The position numbers and the translations under genes were made by a program. A stretch of 64,000 bases of DNA from Psoroptes ovis (lineage: Eukaryota; Arthropoda; Arachnida; Sarcoptiformes; Psoroptidae), in NCBI GenBank assembly GCA_002943765.1, contig PQWQ01000004.1:3906001-3970000 (forward strand), written 5' to 3'. This document shows, in pieces, positions 12,901 to 26,181 of this stretch (positions within the stretch are counted from its first letter, which is position 1; the number at the start of each line of letters is the position of its first letter). The notes beneath the pieces are model-generated. The model did not search any database. It was not told the origin of the DNA and saw only the letters and a program-made list of their open reading frames with translations.

Positions 12901-13571
12901 AAAATAATACGTGATTCTAAATTTGAATAATCAAAAATAAATCTTGAAATAATTGAATTAAAGATTATCAAAGATTATTATTTCATACGTAAGTAACGTA
13001 TTTATGAATGATTATATATTATCTATTTTTTTGTTTTGTATTCGATATTCTTATTTGATTTTTTTCCATATTAATAATGATGATTTGAAATCCAAAAAAT
13101 ACAAACTCATCATACATATAAGTCCTAAAAAATTATTTGAAATTTTCAATTTAAACATAGAAAAAAAATAGTAAAAAGTAAAAAACCCATAATGATTCAA
13201 TCATATAATATTCAAAATGATTTATTATTATTCAATCATATATTATTTAAAATGATTGATTATTTTTCAATTATTGATTTAATTAATTAATTTTTCAAAT
13301 CGCATTAATAATAATAATAATCTTTTTTGAATTGAATTGAATTGAATTGATTGTAAATCGTAATTGAAAATTGTTTGAAAATTTATTATGATTCATAAAA
13401 TGAAATGAATTTGATAGAAAAGATAACAAAAAATCTTTCAATTTTACAATTTTTTCAATCAAAATATCCGCAATCTGTTTATGGATTTTCCCAAAGACAA
13501 AAAAAATCAAAGAATTAAAGAAAATGTTTTCTTATAATCGTCGTCGCTATTATTATTATTATCATTAAATA

Positions 13572-13654
13572 TTAAGATTGTCCAAAAAGTTTTTGCCGAT
13601 TTCACCAATTATTTTCTATGATATAATCGGCAGAAAACTTTCTGGACAGCCTAA
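13572..13654. mobile_element. Mariner-type palindromic MITE, copy 4
   Basis: 83 bp. Left end TTAAGATTGTCCAAAAAG, right end CTTTCTGGACAGCCTAA, inner arm TTGCCGAT / ATCGGCAG, and the shared GATATAATCGGC core end. Arms partly decayed. Confidence 0.8.
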
Positions 13655-15212
13655 TAATATGGTTAAAGAAAGTGTGCGCTTTTGTTAAACACACAAAAAT
13701 TATCAATTATCATATTGAATATCATCATCATCATCATTTTATTCGTTTTTGGGAAAATTGAACAAACAAACAAACAAACAAAAAACAGAAAAATATCAGT
13801 TTCAACTAGATTTTTTTTGGTTTTTCAAAAAAATGTCAAATTTTTTTTTGAAAAAATTTATTTCTCAAATTTATTTACTTGAATTTTCACTTGTCTATTC
13901 GGGGGAATATATTGGTGATAAACAAAACCAAAAACATTAATTCAAAACAAAATAATCATTTATTCATTTTTTTGTTGATAATCGAAGCAAACAACTTTGC
14001 AGCAGCACTGGAAACACCAATATATCTCAAAATGCTTTTGAACATTCAAATTTTGTGTGTTTAATTCTATTTTTCCTATTTGATGAACTTATCGAATCTT
14101 GGCTTTTATTTTATTTCGTTTTCCCATATCCTGCATAGATATATATGTGGATTTGAACAAAAAAACAAAATTCAATCATTTTTCAATCATTATGCAATAA
14201 TAGTAATAGAAATTCTGGACAATTAAACAATTAATTAAAACAATCTAAAATTGTCTATTTTTTGTGTCATCATCATTTTATTTTATTTTTTCAAAATATT
14301 GATTCAATATGCATGATGTGAATGAATCGATTCAATCCACACTTGTGTATGTCTGTGCTATTTGGTGTGTGTTATTAACAAATATAATATTCATGTTCAA
14401 TGTTTGCTTGATGATTGATAATTTGCTTGCTGTGTGTTTATTGAGTCAAATATTAAGTTTAAGTTTTGATTAATCATATACATTTCGTTTACTGATATAT
14501 ATATTTGTTTAATGCTTGATTTATGCTTGAAGAAAACCAAAAACAAAAAAATTTCTAAAAATATTTTCGTAAATTAAGCAAAAATATTTCTGATTGATTA
14601 TAATCACCGATTTATCAATTATCAATCAATCAAATAGCCAAAGCAACAAAACAAATAAACCAATTGTAATATTGGAAATTGAAATAAAAAAAAAACAAAA
14701 TTCATTGACAATTGTTATCTGGGAAAGAAAAAAAAATACAGATAAAATTTGCTTGAAATTTAGCCATAACAATCACCAATCAATCATCGATCAATCAATC
14801 AAAATTGATTTTTTTTTTTAATATTTCTTACATTGAAAATTATCAAACATTGAATATCAAATTGATTCGATTAAATTCAATTCATTTCTATTTTTTGTTT
14901 GGTGAAATTTTCCGATGAACAATGTTCATTTATTTATTTATTCATTCGTTTATTTATTTACTTACAAACATATATGTTTTATAAAATTGAAATATTTAAT
15001 TTGAACGAAATGATGATAATAATTCAATGATAATGATGATGATTTCATCTATCATATTTGAGAGAATGAAATATATTTTTGTTTTGAAATTTCAAAATTT
15101 GATTTATAATTGATTTCTTTTATTTTTTTTATGGGACAAACAAAATAAAATAAAATAAATAACAGCATTAATGAATCGATAATTGTTGTTGTTGTCGTTG
15201 TGCGAAAAAAAA

Positions 15213-18200
15213 ATGAAATTCAAAAATAGAATGATGGATCAATCATTTTCATTGATATTATTAATATTAATGATGATGATCAATGAAACGATATTGTTAA
15301 ATGATAATAATTTCAATAATGTACATGATACCACTATACATACACCATCAACATCATCATCATCATCATCATCGATACAATCATTGCCAATGATCAATGA
15401 TAAACGAACAACGTCATTGATTCAAATGTCATCGAATGATCATCAAATACCGAGAAGATTGGTAACAAGATTAGTAAGACAACAGATAAGACGTCAATTG
15501 AATCAGCAACAGCAATATGAAAAACCAGAAAAATATCAATCAACAACTGTACAATCAAGATCTACAATAGCGCCATCAACAACTGTTACAAATTTAGGTC
15601 GTTCAATATTTGAATTACGTGAACCATTCGGATTCAAACAAGATTCTGATGATGAATTAATGTCAGAACATACACATGATCATGATCATCATCAATCAGA
15701 TGATTGTGATCATCATTTATCACGAAAACTAGATAAAATGATTGAATTTGTTGAAAATTCATTCGTTAAAACAATTGAAAAAATTGATAATTTAGAAAGA
15801 AAAATTTATACGATGCAAAATACATTTGCTGATTCATTGGTTGAATTCATTGAGAAAAGGTTTGTCCCAAATTCAGTTAAATAATCAATTCGAATTCTGA
15901 TTTTTAATTTTTTTTCCCGATATACAGTCAACAAGAATATTCAGATACTCGCGAATCAAGATCGAAAATCATTAGAGATGATCATAAAAAGAATGAACAT
16001 ACTAACAATAATGGTGATCATATGAATAACAGTAATAATTATAGTAAAAATTATCCATCAATATTGGATAAAATGTACAATATACATCAACAAACATATC
16101 AAGTTTGTAAAGATGCATTAGTGATGCCAAAAGAAACAATTACAAATTGTCCAACAATGACAGCTGTATGTACAATGTTGAAACAACATAAACAGCATGA
16201 TAAATATGCAGAAAGTACTAATCATAATAATAATAATAATAATCGAAATAATTATCAACGTGATCCATCTTATCATCATCGTTCAAGTCATCATTCATCA
16301 ACAATAATGACATCGTCATCATCATCTCCATCATCACCATTACAATCATCAAAACATCAAATCATTCATAGTCGTAGTAATGATAATGATAATGATAATG
16401 AAGACATTGATGGTGAAGCAATGCGTGAAGTATTCGGTATGTTTGCCAATTGGACATTGGATACCTATGTACAACGGATTCATCGTTATTTGGCCGAAGA
16501 ATTGAATGTGTTTAATTTTCAAATTAAAGAAAAATTTCAATCATTAATTGAAAAATATAATAAAATGGATATTTTATTGAAAGTAAATGATCAATTATCG
16601 GCATCAATGTTGGATATACGTGATCAATTGCTTGACGGCTATCAAACTATTGAAAAATTGACTGAAAAATTATCAGATAAACAAAATGAAAATTATAATA
16701 ATAATAAACAATTAGCTTGTGCACCGATAATCTTCGATAATCAAACAATAATTAATTATCAAAATGAAACACAAAATCAAATGAAAAAATTATTCAATGA
16801 ATATTATACAAAATTCATTACATATTTAAATGATACATCATCAATATTGATTAAAACAGTGAAAACAACATCGACAGCCAAAAGGCAAACATCATTGGAT
16901 ACGGCAATAAACAATAATAGTAACAATAATAATAATAATGCTATTAAAAATATGATTAATAATGATTATCATGATGATCATGAACATGATAATAATAATA
17001 ATAATAATTATGGTAATGATAGAAGTAATCATAATAATATTAATAATTCAAAAGCAAATGTAACAGTCAAATTTTTGACATATGATACAGCTACTATTCA
17101 ACGAGCTACGACCAATTTACCATCATCAAAATCATCATCATTATCATTGATTTCATCATTAACATCATCATTATCATCTCCATCACCAAGTTATAAATCA
17201 ATATCTATGAATGATCCATATCATCGACATAATAATAATAATGAAATAAAAAAAATATCAAATTTAAATGATAATTTAAATAATAATATAATCAATAATA
17301 ATAATCAAAATAATGATGTGCTACAATTATCATCACCATTACCACCATTGTTTGAACCACAAACAAAATCACGTTCAGATAAATCTAAATGTTCAAGAGA
17401 AGCAAATATATTTTATCCAAATTCATGTGATGAATTAAAACGTAACGGTGCATCTTGTAATGGTGTTTATGTAATTTTAACTGGTGCAAGTATGAAACAG
17501 GTTTATTGTGATATGAGCCATAATGATGGTGGTTGGACAGTCATATTACGTCGTGGTAATTTTTCATCATCAAAATATATGCTCAATTTTGATCAAAATT
17601 TTATGCATTATCGTGCCGGTTTTGGTGATATGCATGCAGGTGAATTTTGGATCGGTTTAGAGTTTGTTCATCAATTAACCAAAAATGGAAGACACCTGTT
17701 GCAAATTGATTTAATGGATTTTAAAAATAATTTCATTTCATTAGTTTATAATGGATTTTCATTGGGCAGCAAAGATGATGGCTATAGATTTTATGTGAGC
17801 TTTTATTTTATTCATTTTTTTTTTTTTTTTTTTGAATTTAATTTGATTTAATATATTCTTTTTTTTATTTTTTGCTTTTATCTATGATCAGGTTAAATCA
17901 ATACGAAACGATTTACTATCAAGTAATAATCAAGCAAAATGGAATCTAACCGAATTAGCATCAATCGTATTCGAACATAATAATACACAATTTATGACAT
18001 TTGATCATATTGTAAATACAAGACAACAAACGATCAGTAGTAGTAAACAACAATCATTTTATCGTGAATGTTCAACATATTTTCGTTCCGGTTGGTGGTA
18101 TAATGCACCATCATCATCATCATCATCATCAATATATAATAATGTACCATTGATTGATACATGTAAACATTTAAATTTATTTCAATTGATGGCACCATTA

Positions 18201-18368
18201 TATCAATCATCATTTTCACCATCATCTCATAATAATTTCTATGTTAAATGGAACAACTGGTATGCCGACGATGACAATAATTCCGATGATAATGATGATG
18301 GCATTGATCATCGATATTCATTACGAAAAATACGTTACGTTTTGATGAAAATTCGTCCAGATAATTGA
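15213..18368 (+). CDS. Secreted coiled-coil protein with fibrinogen-related (FReD) domain
   Basis: Three exons: 15213-15859, 15928-17794, 17892-18368 (996 aa). The ATG at 15213 opens a signal peptide (MKFKNRMMDQSF, then a hydrophobic LILLILMMM core). Two amphipathic helical stretches (~165-215 and ~380-472) look like oligomerising coiled coils, separated by Asn/His/Ser low complexity. Residues 704-990 are a fibrinogen C-terminal domain: SCDELKRNGASCNGVY, YCDMSHNDGGWTVILRRG, HYRAGFGDMHAGEFWIGLE, then SGWWYNA and a final KIRYVLMKIRP. FReD lectins bind acetylated or other surface ligands in innate immunity, or act as growth-factor-like ligands. The usual Asp-rich calcium site is reduced to TFDHIVN, and a Ser run plus about 25 residues interrupt the WWYNA region. 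Ligand binding is therefore uncertain. Confidence 0.88.
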
Positions 18369-18506
18369 ATTTTGAAGAAGCCTTTTTTAAAGATCCACAC
18401 ACACACACATAAGCACACACAAAAAGCTAGTCTTCAACCAAGTTTTTTCTCATAGTAAATTGTGTCAAATGTTTTTAATTATTTTTTTTCGCAATTTTAT
18501 TGATAT

Positions 18507-18512
18507 TTTATT
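18507..18512 (-). promoter_or_regulatory. Candidate poly(A) signal of the tandem-C2 gene
   Basis: TTTATT on the plus strand, i.e. AATAAA on the minus strand, about 55 nt past the stop codon at 18567. Confidence 0.4.
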
Positions 18513-18516
18513 TAAC

Positions 18517-18522
18517 AATAAA
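18517..18522 (+). promoter_or_regulatory. Candidate poly(A) signal of the FReD gene
   Basis: AATAAA 149 nt after the stop codon of the FReD gene, followed by T/A-rich sequence. Confidence 0.4.
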
Positions 18523-18566
18523 TATTTTTAATATATAAAAAAAAATTTATCAAAATAAATAATAAT

Positions 18567-21500
18567 TCAATGTCTTAACGATATTTTACCATATGTCCAT
18601 AGATTTGATCGTTCAATTAGATGTCGCCATAGATTTTGTTCTTCGCTGGTTGCATCTGTTATTTTGAATGAAAAATTAGAGCAAAATCTTTACGATAAAG
18701 ATAAGTTTTAAAATTACTACCACTGTACCTTCATGATTAGTCAAACGTATACTGCCTAAATATGTTTTCGTCGATTTATCTTGCCACATCATTGCTATTT
18801 CCAGCTCTTTCGATTTCAAATCATTTTTATTTATATTTTCAAATACCAAAGTTTGATTCCATCGTGGTGATTGCACCATTTTGATGTGATCAGTTTTTTG
18901 TCGATCATTTTTATTTCTTTCTGGTTTTAATATACTGAAATGTTTGTGTTTTCGATGAATTATTTAAAAATTTTAATAAGAAAAAAATAATTACATACGC
19001 TTTACAATAAACAAAACCATTACAATTATGTTGTGTCACATGTAAATCGTCAGCTTCTTTGATCAATACATACAGCTTACCCAATGAATCTAATGATGAA
19101 AATTTTGTCATTTCATTTGTTGATAATGAATCATTCATCATCATATTGTTGCCCGATTCAATTGAATTCAATGATGTACATTCATGTTTAATTGCTACAA
19201 ACAGACTACCTTTTACGTGTACGGAAGATTGATTATCAATTTTGGATGGTTGCTATTTGAGTATTGATGAGTTGATTGTCAATGTTTTTTTTTTGATTAA
19301 TTCTATACAAATTACTTACATATAAATCATGCCATATTCTTGTTTGTATTGTATTCTGTAATACTGATTCATCTAAACGTATCAATGTTTGTCCAATCAA
19401 CATATTATGGCCAAATTTTTCATTATTCCATATGCTTAAAAATAGATTGCCAAACAAAAATTCTTTCCATTTACCTTGAAAACGTAATATTTCATTATAT
19501 TCAACTTCATAAACACTACCACCATTAGATGTTTCAATTTTTATTGCTTTCTTTATTTTAGTTTTTTTCTTTAATAATTTTTCATTTTGTTGCCGATGAT
19601 TATTATCATCGACCATAATATATGCTTTTATATATCTGAAAAATATTGTAAAAATAAATATGAATATAATTGAAATCAAATAATCAAACAAAACAAAACA
19701 AACATACAAATCATTTTTATTTTTCTTAATTGAATTTAAATGACCACGAAATATTGTTATTGTCAATGAATTCAATTTCATTTCATAATAAATTGATAAG
19801 AATATTTTTCCAATCAGTACCATTGCCGATGTCAGTGGTGATAGTGTCGATGCTTTCAATGATGATTGATTGTTGGCAAAACTATCATACATTGAATAAT
19901 GTTTGAATGAACCCTTTGAATTGAATCAAAAAAAAAAAAAAAAAAAATAAAGAAATCATAAAATTCATAGCAAATTTTTTTCAGTGAAAATTCATACATT
20001 TCTAATGTAATCATTATCATTATTTTGATCACTTGTACTGGTCGTTATTGTTGATTGTAGTTGACCATTATCATCATATTTATTACTATGATTTGGATAA
20101 CGAAAACTTGAAAATTTATTTACAAAGGGTTCTTTCAATGATTTGGCCAATGTATGATGACTACTACGTAATGATGCTGCAACCGCTGTTGCTGTTGTTG
20201 TTGTTGCTGTTGCTGCTGCTGCTTTTGATAATGATTTCATAAATGAATAATGAAAATTATTATTATTATTATTAAAATAATTATGACTAGATAAATAATT
20301 ATGTTTCGATATTGCTGTTGTTGTTGTTGTGGTCGTCGTCGTCGTCGTCGTCGACATTATTGAATTGGATAATGGCAATGAAAATGTTGATGTTGATTCA
20401 TTATTTTCAAGAAAATTTGATCCATTCATCATTGACTGTGAGAAGAAAATCAAAATATTATTTGAAATATTCGGAAAAAATTTTCAAATTTTTTATTCAC
20501 CTGATCACATTGTATACATGATGCTTGATTGTTGGATTTATGATTCGCAGAATTTTTTGTTGAACGTTGAAATTTACTTGGATTCGATAATATTGATGAT
20601 GTAGATGATGATGATGATGAAGAGGCTGATGATGATGATGATGATGATGATGATAATTTTGATCCAGACAATGAACAATACATTGATGTTGATCTATGTT
20701 GATTATCACCACTAACATTATTTTTTTGATTTATAATATTATGACTAAGATTGTGATTATTATTAAATAAATTACTACGAATCATCATCATCGGTTTGTT
20801 ATTATCATTCGCTGTGATTAAATTCAATGAATCATATGATGAATCGAATGATTTTCGATCAATTTTTTGTTGATCAAAATTATTATTATTATTATAATTT
20901 GATCGGCTCGCTTGTGGTGGTGGTGGTCGTGGTTGTTGTTGTTGTTGTTGTTGTTGATTTTGATTTATTTTTTCATAATTATCATCTATTATTAATTGAG
21001 GTGTTGATTTTGAATGATAATAATAATTTTTATAATTATTATTATTAATATTTTTTAACTTTGATCGATCTGAATACTGTTGTTGTTGTTGTTTTGAATT
21101 ATCATTGTGTAAAACTTGATCTTGATTTTCATTTTCTCCATCATCATCATCATTATCATCATTATTTGATCCATTTAAATTTGGTTCACTTAATGATTTT
21201 GTTGTTGTTGTTGCTGTTCCACATTCATCATCATCATCATCATCATCATTCATAATTGTTTGATTTAATGTATTCTTTGTTGTTGTTGTTGTTATTGCAA
21301 TTGTTTGATTATTATTATTATTATCATGTTTATTATGTCTTTTCCGAACTGATTTAAATGGATGCTTAAATAATTCATATAAATGATCTAATGTTGAATT
21401 TTTAAAACTTTTACGACCTGTCGCTGTCATCATTGTTGTTGAAGATGATTGTAATTTAATTTTATTATTATTATTATTATTATTTGTTCCATTTGATTTT

Positions 21501-24500
21501 GTATGATTATTATTATCATTATTGTTATTCAAGATTATATCATTGAAATGATTCACATTTTCAATTATCATTCCATTATTATGTTTATTGTTATTTAAAA
21601 TTTGAATTGAATCATTATTATGATTATTCATTTCGTTTGTCATATTATTATTATTTATCCAATTATTATCGTTGACAATTTTCGTTGATGATTGTTGTTG
21701 TTGTTGTTGTCGTTTGGAATTCAAATTTGAACGATCATTTGGTGCAATTTTTGCTAAAAAACTACGATTCAATGGATTTGAAACACGTAAAAATTTATTC
21801 AATTTATTTGAATTATCATCATTGTTGATTGTTTGAATTGAAAGAGGATTATCTTCATTACTATCATCATTGTCAAAATCATCAATGTCATCGCTGCTAT
21901 CAGCTGTTAATGATTGATGTTGATTATTTATCTGTAATATTGTACGATATTCATGATTTTTCATCGACGATTGTTGTTGGTGAACATTATTATTTGTTTG
22001 TAAAATACGAATACGTGAAGATTCATTCAATCGTTGTGATTGTTGTGGTGATGATGGTGATGTTGGTAGTTTTATTTGATTTTTTATCAAAGATAATTGA
22101 GTTTTCGATGATTGATTATTATTATTATTATTATTGTTTTCAATAGTCGGAAATAATTTTCCATTAACTGTAACTTTAATTATTGTTTTACCTGTTGGTG
22201 TTTTTGAATAATGTGAAACTGGTAATGATGATGATGATGATGATAATGATAATAAATGGTTATGTTTAATAAATTTTTCGCCAAAAAATTCTTTTGGTTT
22301 TTGTTTACGATAAATATTTTGAAATTCAAATGACCACAAATTATAATCAAATAATAAATGATATATTTGCGTGAAATAATAAATATTATCAATCATAAAT
22401 TGTATTAATAATGATTCTAATCGTTGGTATGATTGTGAATATTTTAATAATAATAATAATAATAATTTATCAATCATTTTCATTGATAATAATAATTGAT
22501 CATGATTATAATTTCTATCATTATGCTTATAACTATGAATAATTTCCGAATGATAATCATGATAATTATATTCATCATAATCATTATCATCATTAATAAT
22601 ATTTGAATATTTTAATATTGAAATAATATTTAAAATTAATAATCTTATATCTAAATTGTATGAATAATTCAAATATCGAATATATTCATTTAGATGATCG
22701 TGATGATTATCATCATCATCATCAATATTATTATGATTATAATTATTATTATTTTTTTCATCATGATTGTCATTGATTGAGATCAATTTGAATAAAATCT
22801 TACATAAACTATCAATTCGATTCGAGTTTATATCATAATTATTGATTGAAACTGATTTTCTCTCAATTTTCGATTGATTTTTATTCATCACTAATGATTG
22901 TTGTGGTTGCTGTTGTTGAATATTATGTTTATTAAAATCCTATGAGAAAGACGAATAGAAAAACGAAAAAAAATTCATTTATATGCATGAAAAATAAAGT
23001 TAATTTTAGCATTTTTTTTTAATATTTTGATTAATTATATTTCATGTTCATTGCACTCACATTTGATTTTACCAGTGAATGATCGTTCAAATTCGATATC
23101 GCTATTGGCGATGTCACCGTTTCCAATAGGCCACTGGTAAAATAAAGCTCTAATTTAGATGATAATCGCATTGATTCATCATTAAATGTTGTATTATTAT
23201 CGACTAGATCATGTTCTTCATCCAATTCATCATCATTATAATAATAATCATCTGATAATAATAATTCATTATTCCATTTTGTTGTTGTTGATTTTCTTGA
23301 ACCATTATTTTTATTAATTGAGCCACTTACAGCATTATCATTAAAAGCATTGATTTGATCACTATGAATAATTGAATATGGTTGCGATGATTGTTTTTGT
23401 TGTTGTTGTTGTTGTGAATCTTCATTATCTAATGATTTAAATGATTGTTGCTGCTGTGATTGTTGATATATGGAATTATTATCATTATTTATTGTTATCA
23501 ATGATGTTGATGTCAACGATGATATTGTTTGTAATGAAGATTCATTTTCCGATTCTTCATATATTGTATGCAAACTATACACTAATGGATTACCATATAT
23601 TGAACCATTGGTACCACCATCAGGCAATGTTAACAGTTGTTGAATTTGTTGTTGTTGTTGTGGTAAAAATGTTGGTAAACCATATGTTTGTGCATCAGAT
23701 AAAATATCAGTTTGTGTTTCGTTGGTTATTGATTGATGATAAATCAATGTTTGATGATCAATTAATTGATGACTACTACTACTACTACTGTTATCATTAT
23801 CAATAATTTCAACATCACCATCTTCAATTGATTCTTCATAATAATAATGATCATCATAATGTTCATTATTACAAACATTTAAATCATCAACAATCGATTG
23901 TATTGGATGATGATAATAATGATACGATTGTCGTTGATGATGATGATGAGGATGATGATATTCGTTATGATGAAAATTTTGATCATGATTATGATGATGA
24001 TTGTGATGGTGGTGATGATGATGATGGTGATGATGAGGGTGAATATGATCTTGTAAATGTGAATATTGATCATCAAACACAATCAATCCAGAATCATCAT
24101 ATTGATCATCATGAACATGATCAATATTATTATCATCGTAATCATATTGTATTGCATCATTGTCATGATCATTATTTGACAATGATTTATTAAGAAAATA
24201 ATTTTCATTTTGATTATTATTATTATTATTAATGTTTAAATATTTTTGATTATCATCAATATTTTCATTATTTATATAAAATTGTTGTTGTTGTTGTTGT
24301 TGCTGTTGCTGCTGATGATGATGATCAATGAAATTTGTGTCGAAATTTTCATTTAAAATCAATGATTGTTTTTCATTTTCAACATTATCGATTGTTATTT
24401 GTTTTTGCAGCTGCTGCTGCTTCAATGATTGTTGTTGTTGTTGTTTATGTAATCGTTGTGGTTGTTGCTGTTGTTGTTGTTGTTCATCAATATCACCATG

Positions 24501-24683
24501 ACCATCATCATCAATATTTACTTCAATATTTTTCTCATTATTACTATCAAATATTGATTTTTCCAATTTATTCTCGTTTATTATTGATGATGTTGATAAT
24601 TTTACATCATTTATTATCGATGATGTTGTAGTAGATGTCGATGATGATGGTGATGGTGATGTGATTGCTGTTGATGATGACAT
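18567..24683 (-). CDS. btsz: Synaptotagmin-like protein (Bitesize-type) with tandem C2 domains
   Basis: Eight exons on the minus strand: 24683-23061, 22939-20501, 20435-19998, 19913-19708, 19635-19320, 19252-18999, 18934-18729, 18655-18567; 1856 aa. All junctions are GT-AG and in phase. Residues 1-1500 are Gln/Asn/Ser/Asp/His-rich low complexity. C2A (~1535-1665) starts GKIFLSIYYEMKLNSLTI and contains KKKTKIKK and SIWNNEKFGHN. C2B (~1688-1850) contains KGSLFVAIKHE, GKLYVLIKEADDL, SPRWNQTLVFE and TYLGSIRLTN, ending in the Slp-type tail LWRHLIERSNLW..GKISLRH. SLP/Bitesize proteins link vesicles, phosphoinositides and cortical actin at the plasma membrane. The calcium-binding Asp positions are mostly replaced, suggesting calcium-independent lipid binding. 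No N-terminal Rab27-binding Slp homology domain is visible; an upstream alternative exon could supply it. Confidence 0.9.
23906..24050 (-). repeat. His-codon (CAT/CAC) repeat inside the tandem-C2 gene
   Basis: The minus strand encodes a His-rich block (residues ~212-259), including an uninterrupted run of eleven His, flanked upstream by poly-Gln runs. The DNA is a CAT/CAC microsatellite kept in frame. Confidence 0.85.
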
Positions 24684-26020
24684 TTTGATGATAACAACAA
24701 CAACAACGATGACAGTAAAATTATTGATTGATGATTATTGTTCAAAAAATAATAATAACAAAATAACGATGATGATGATGCGAATGGTGATTTGAACTTT
24801 CAATTTAACAAACAACAGAAAAACATTTCTATTTTTATACATAGATATGTGATTGGTATTTGGTTGTTGTTGTACAGCAAAGGGGAAAACAAATATTGCA
24901 CATTTTTAAACTGTCCTTTATTTTTCGGGCTGAAAAATTTCATTTTTTGATTTTTTTTTTCAAATATTCAAAATATTCAAATCATTGATTGATTCATTTC
25001 ATTTTATTCAATCACAAATATAAACAAACTAAATGAACGAATGAACACACACAGAGAGAAATTTGTTATGTTGTTATTCATAGCCAAACTTTCGTCAGAA
25101 TATAAAAAAATTGAATAAAAACAAAACAAAACAATGAAAAATCACAAAAATACAATACAATCTATGTACAAACACACACACAAAATGATTATAATATGAT
25201 TACTTCTATTATTATGATTATTATTAAATTTGACAAAGGGTAATTCAAAAATTCAAAATTCAATTCATTTCAGTATTTGGTTGTTGTTTGGTTTGAATGA
25301 TGATGATTATTGTTTGTTGTGTTTTCGGGGTTTTTTTGCTTTGCTTTGCTTTTGTATCTAAAAATGGAAATATATTTGAAATAATAATCATCATTATTAT
25401 TATTTGTGAATGAATTTTTCCTGAAAATAAATTAAATGGAACGTAACGGAACCAGTGACAGTTACAACCAAGAGCAAAAGCACCTGTAACTACACCAAAA
25501 ATAACCAAAAAAAAAAATCAAAAAAAATCAACCATAACCATAATTCATTTATAAAACCCTGTGAATGACAATAATCACAAACAAATAACTGTCGAATAAC
25601 CAAAATACAAATGATTTGAAAAAAAAAATTAACAAATTTACCAAATTTAACTTTGCATATATTGTATGAAAATATCTTGATAAGATGAAATTGAATTGAC
25701 TTTTTGACTTGAATTTTTTTTGATGTTTTCAACAATGATTACTTTGAAAATTTGTTTTAAAATATTAAATTATCAATTGGTTGATCATCATTCGAAAAAA
25801 TTGCATTATTCTCACCATTGAAAGTTAATCAAATATGAACCAAAAAAAAAGAAACACGCAAGCTTTTGCTGTTTTTACACAAATTCATTATGATTTTACC
25901 ATGATGCAAAAAAAACAAAAAACATTGATATTTTTCACATATAAAATGAAAAATTTTAATATGATCACGAAATATTTGATTTGTGTTATAATCTCTTACA
26001 TTTGTATTATTTTTTATAAG

Positions 26021-26099
26021 ATTGTTCGAAAAGTTTATTTCGCTCGATTCGAAGAGCAATTGCTCATGAAAATTGGCCAAAACTTTTAAGACAACCTAA
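26021..26099. mobile_element. Mariner-type miniature element, copy 5 (second core class)
   Basis: Left end ATTGTTCGAAAAGTTTA, right end AACTTTTAAGACAACCTAA. The core is unlike copies 1-4 and includes AGCAATTGCTCATGAAAATT followed by GGCC; it matches the element at 33165 in reverse orientation. Abuts copy 6. Confidence 0.7.
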
Positions 26100-26101
26100 T
26101 A

Positions 26102-26181
26102 TTAGGTTGTCCAATAAGTTCTTGCTGGTTATATCGTAGAAAATTATTGAAAAATCGACAAGAACTTATGGGACAGCCTAA
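26102..26181. mobile_element. Mariner-type palindromic MITE, copy 6 (adjacent to copy 5)
   Basis: 80 bp. Left end TTAGGTTGTCCAATAAGTTC, right end GAACTTATGGGACAGCCTAA, core GGTTATATCGTAGAAAATTA. Only two bases (a shared TA) separate it from copy 5. Confidence 0.85.

Larger units (their letters stand above)
9552..15212. other. Intergenic region, ~5.7 kb, between divergent genes
   Basis: AT-rich DNA separating the NUDT5-like gene (minus) from the FReD gene (plus), so it should hold both promoters. Contents seen: two mariner-type MITEs (9860, 13572), (AAAT)n tracts (for example 9840-9858 and 11247-11265), short (GT)n and (AT)n runs and a lone GGGGCCCC palindrome near 10450. Open frames here are short, alternative-start and of random composition, so none is called. 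Confidence 0.65.
18369..18566. other. Tail-to-tail 3' UTR overlap zone
   Basis: Only 198 bp separate the FReD stop (plus strand) and the C2-protein stop (minus strand). A plus AATAAA (18517-18522) and a minus AATAAA (18512-18507) lie 4 bp apart. If both are used, the cleaved 3' UTRs overlap. Confidence 0.6.

Noticed and set aside
12390..14064. Short plus-strand frames in the 9.6-15.2 kb spacer
   Set aside because: AT-driven composition (Ile, Phe, Asn, Lys), no signal or domain, no consistent splice partners.
20827..24631. Several plus-strand frames rich in His, Tyr, Val and Leu
   Set aside because: Antisense shadows of the large low-complexity exons of the tandem-C2 gene.
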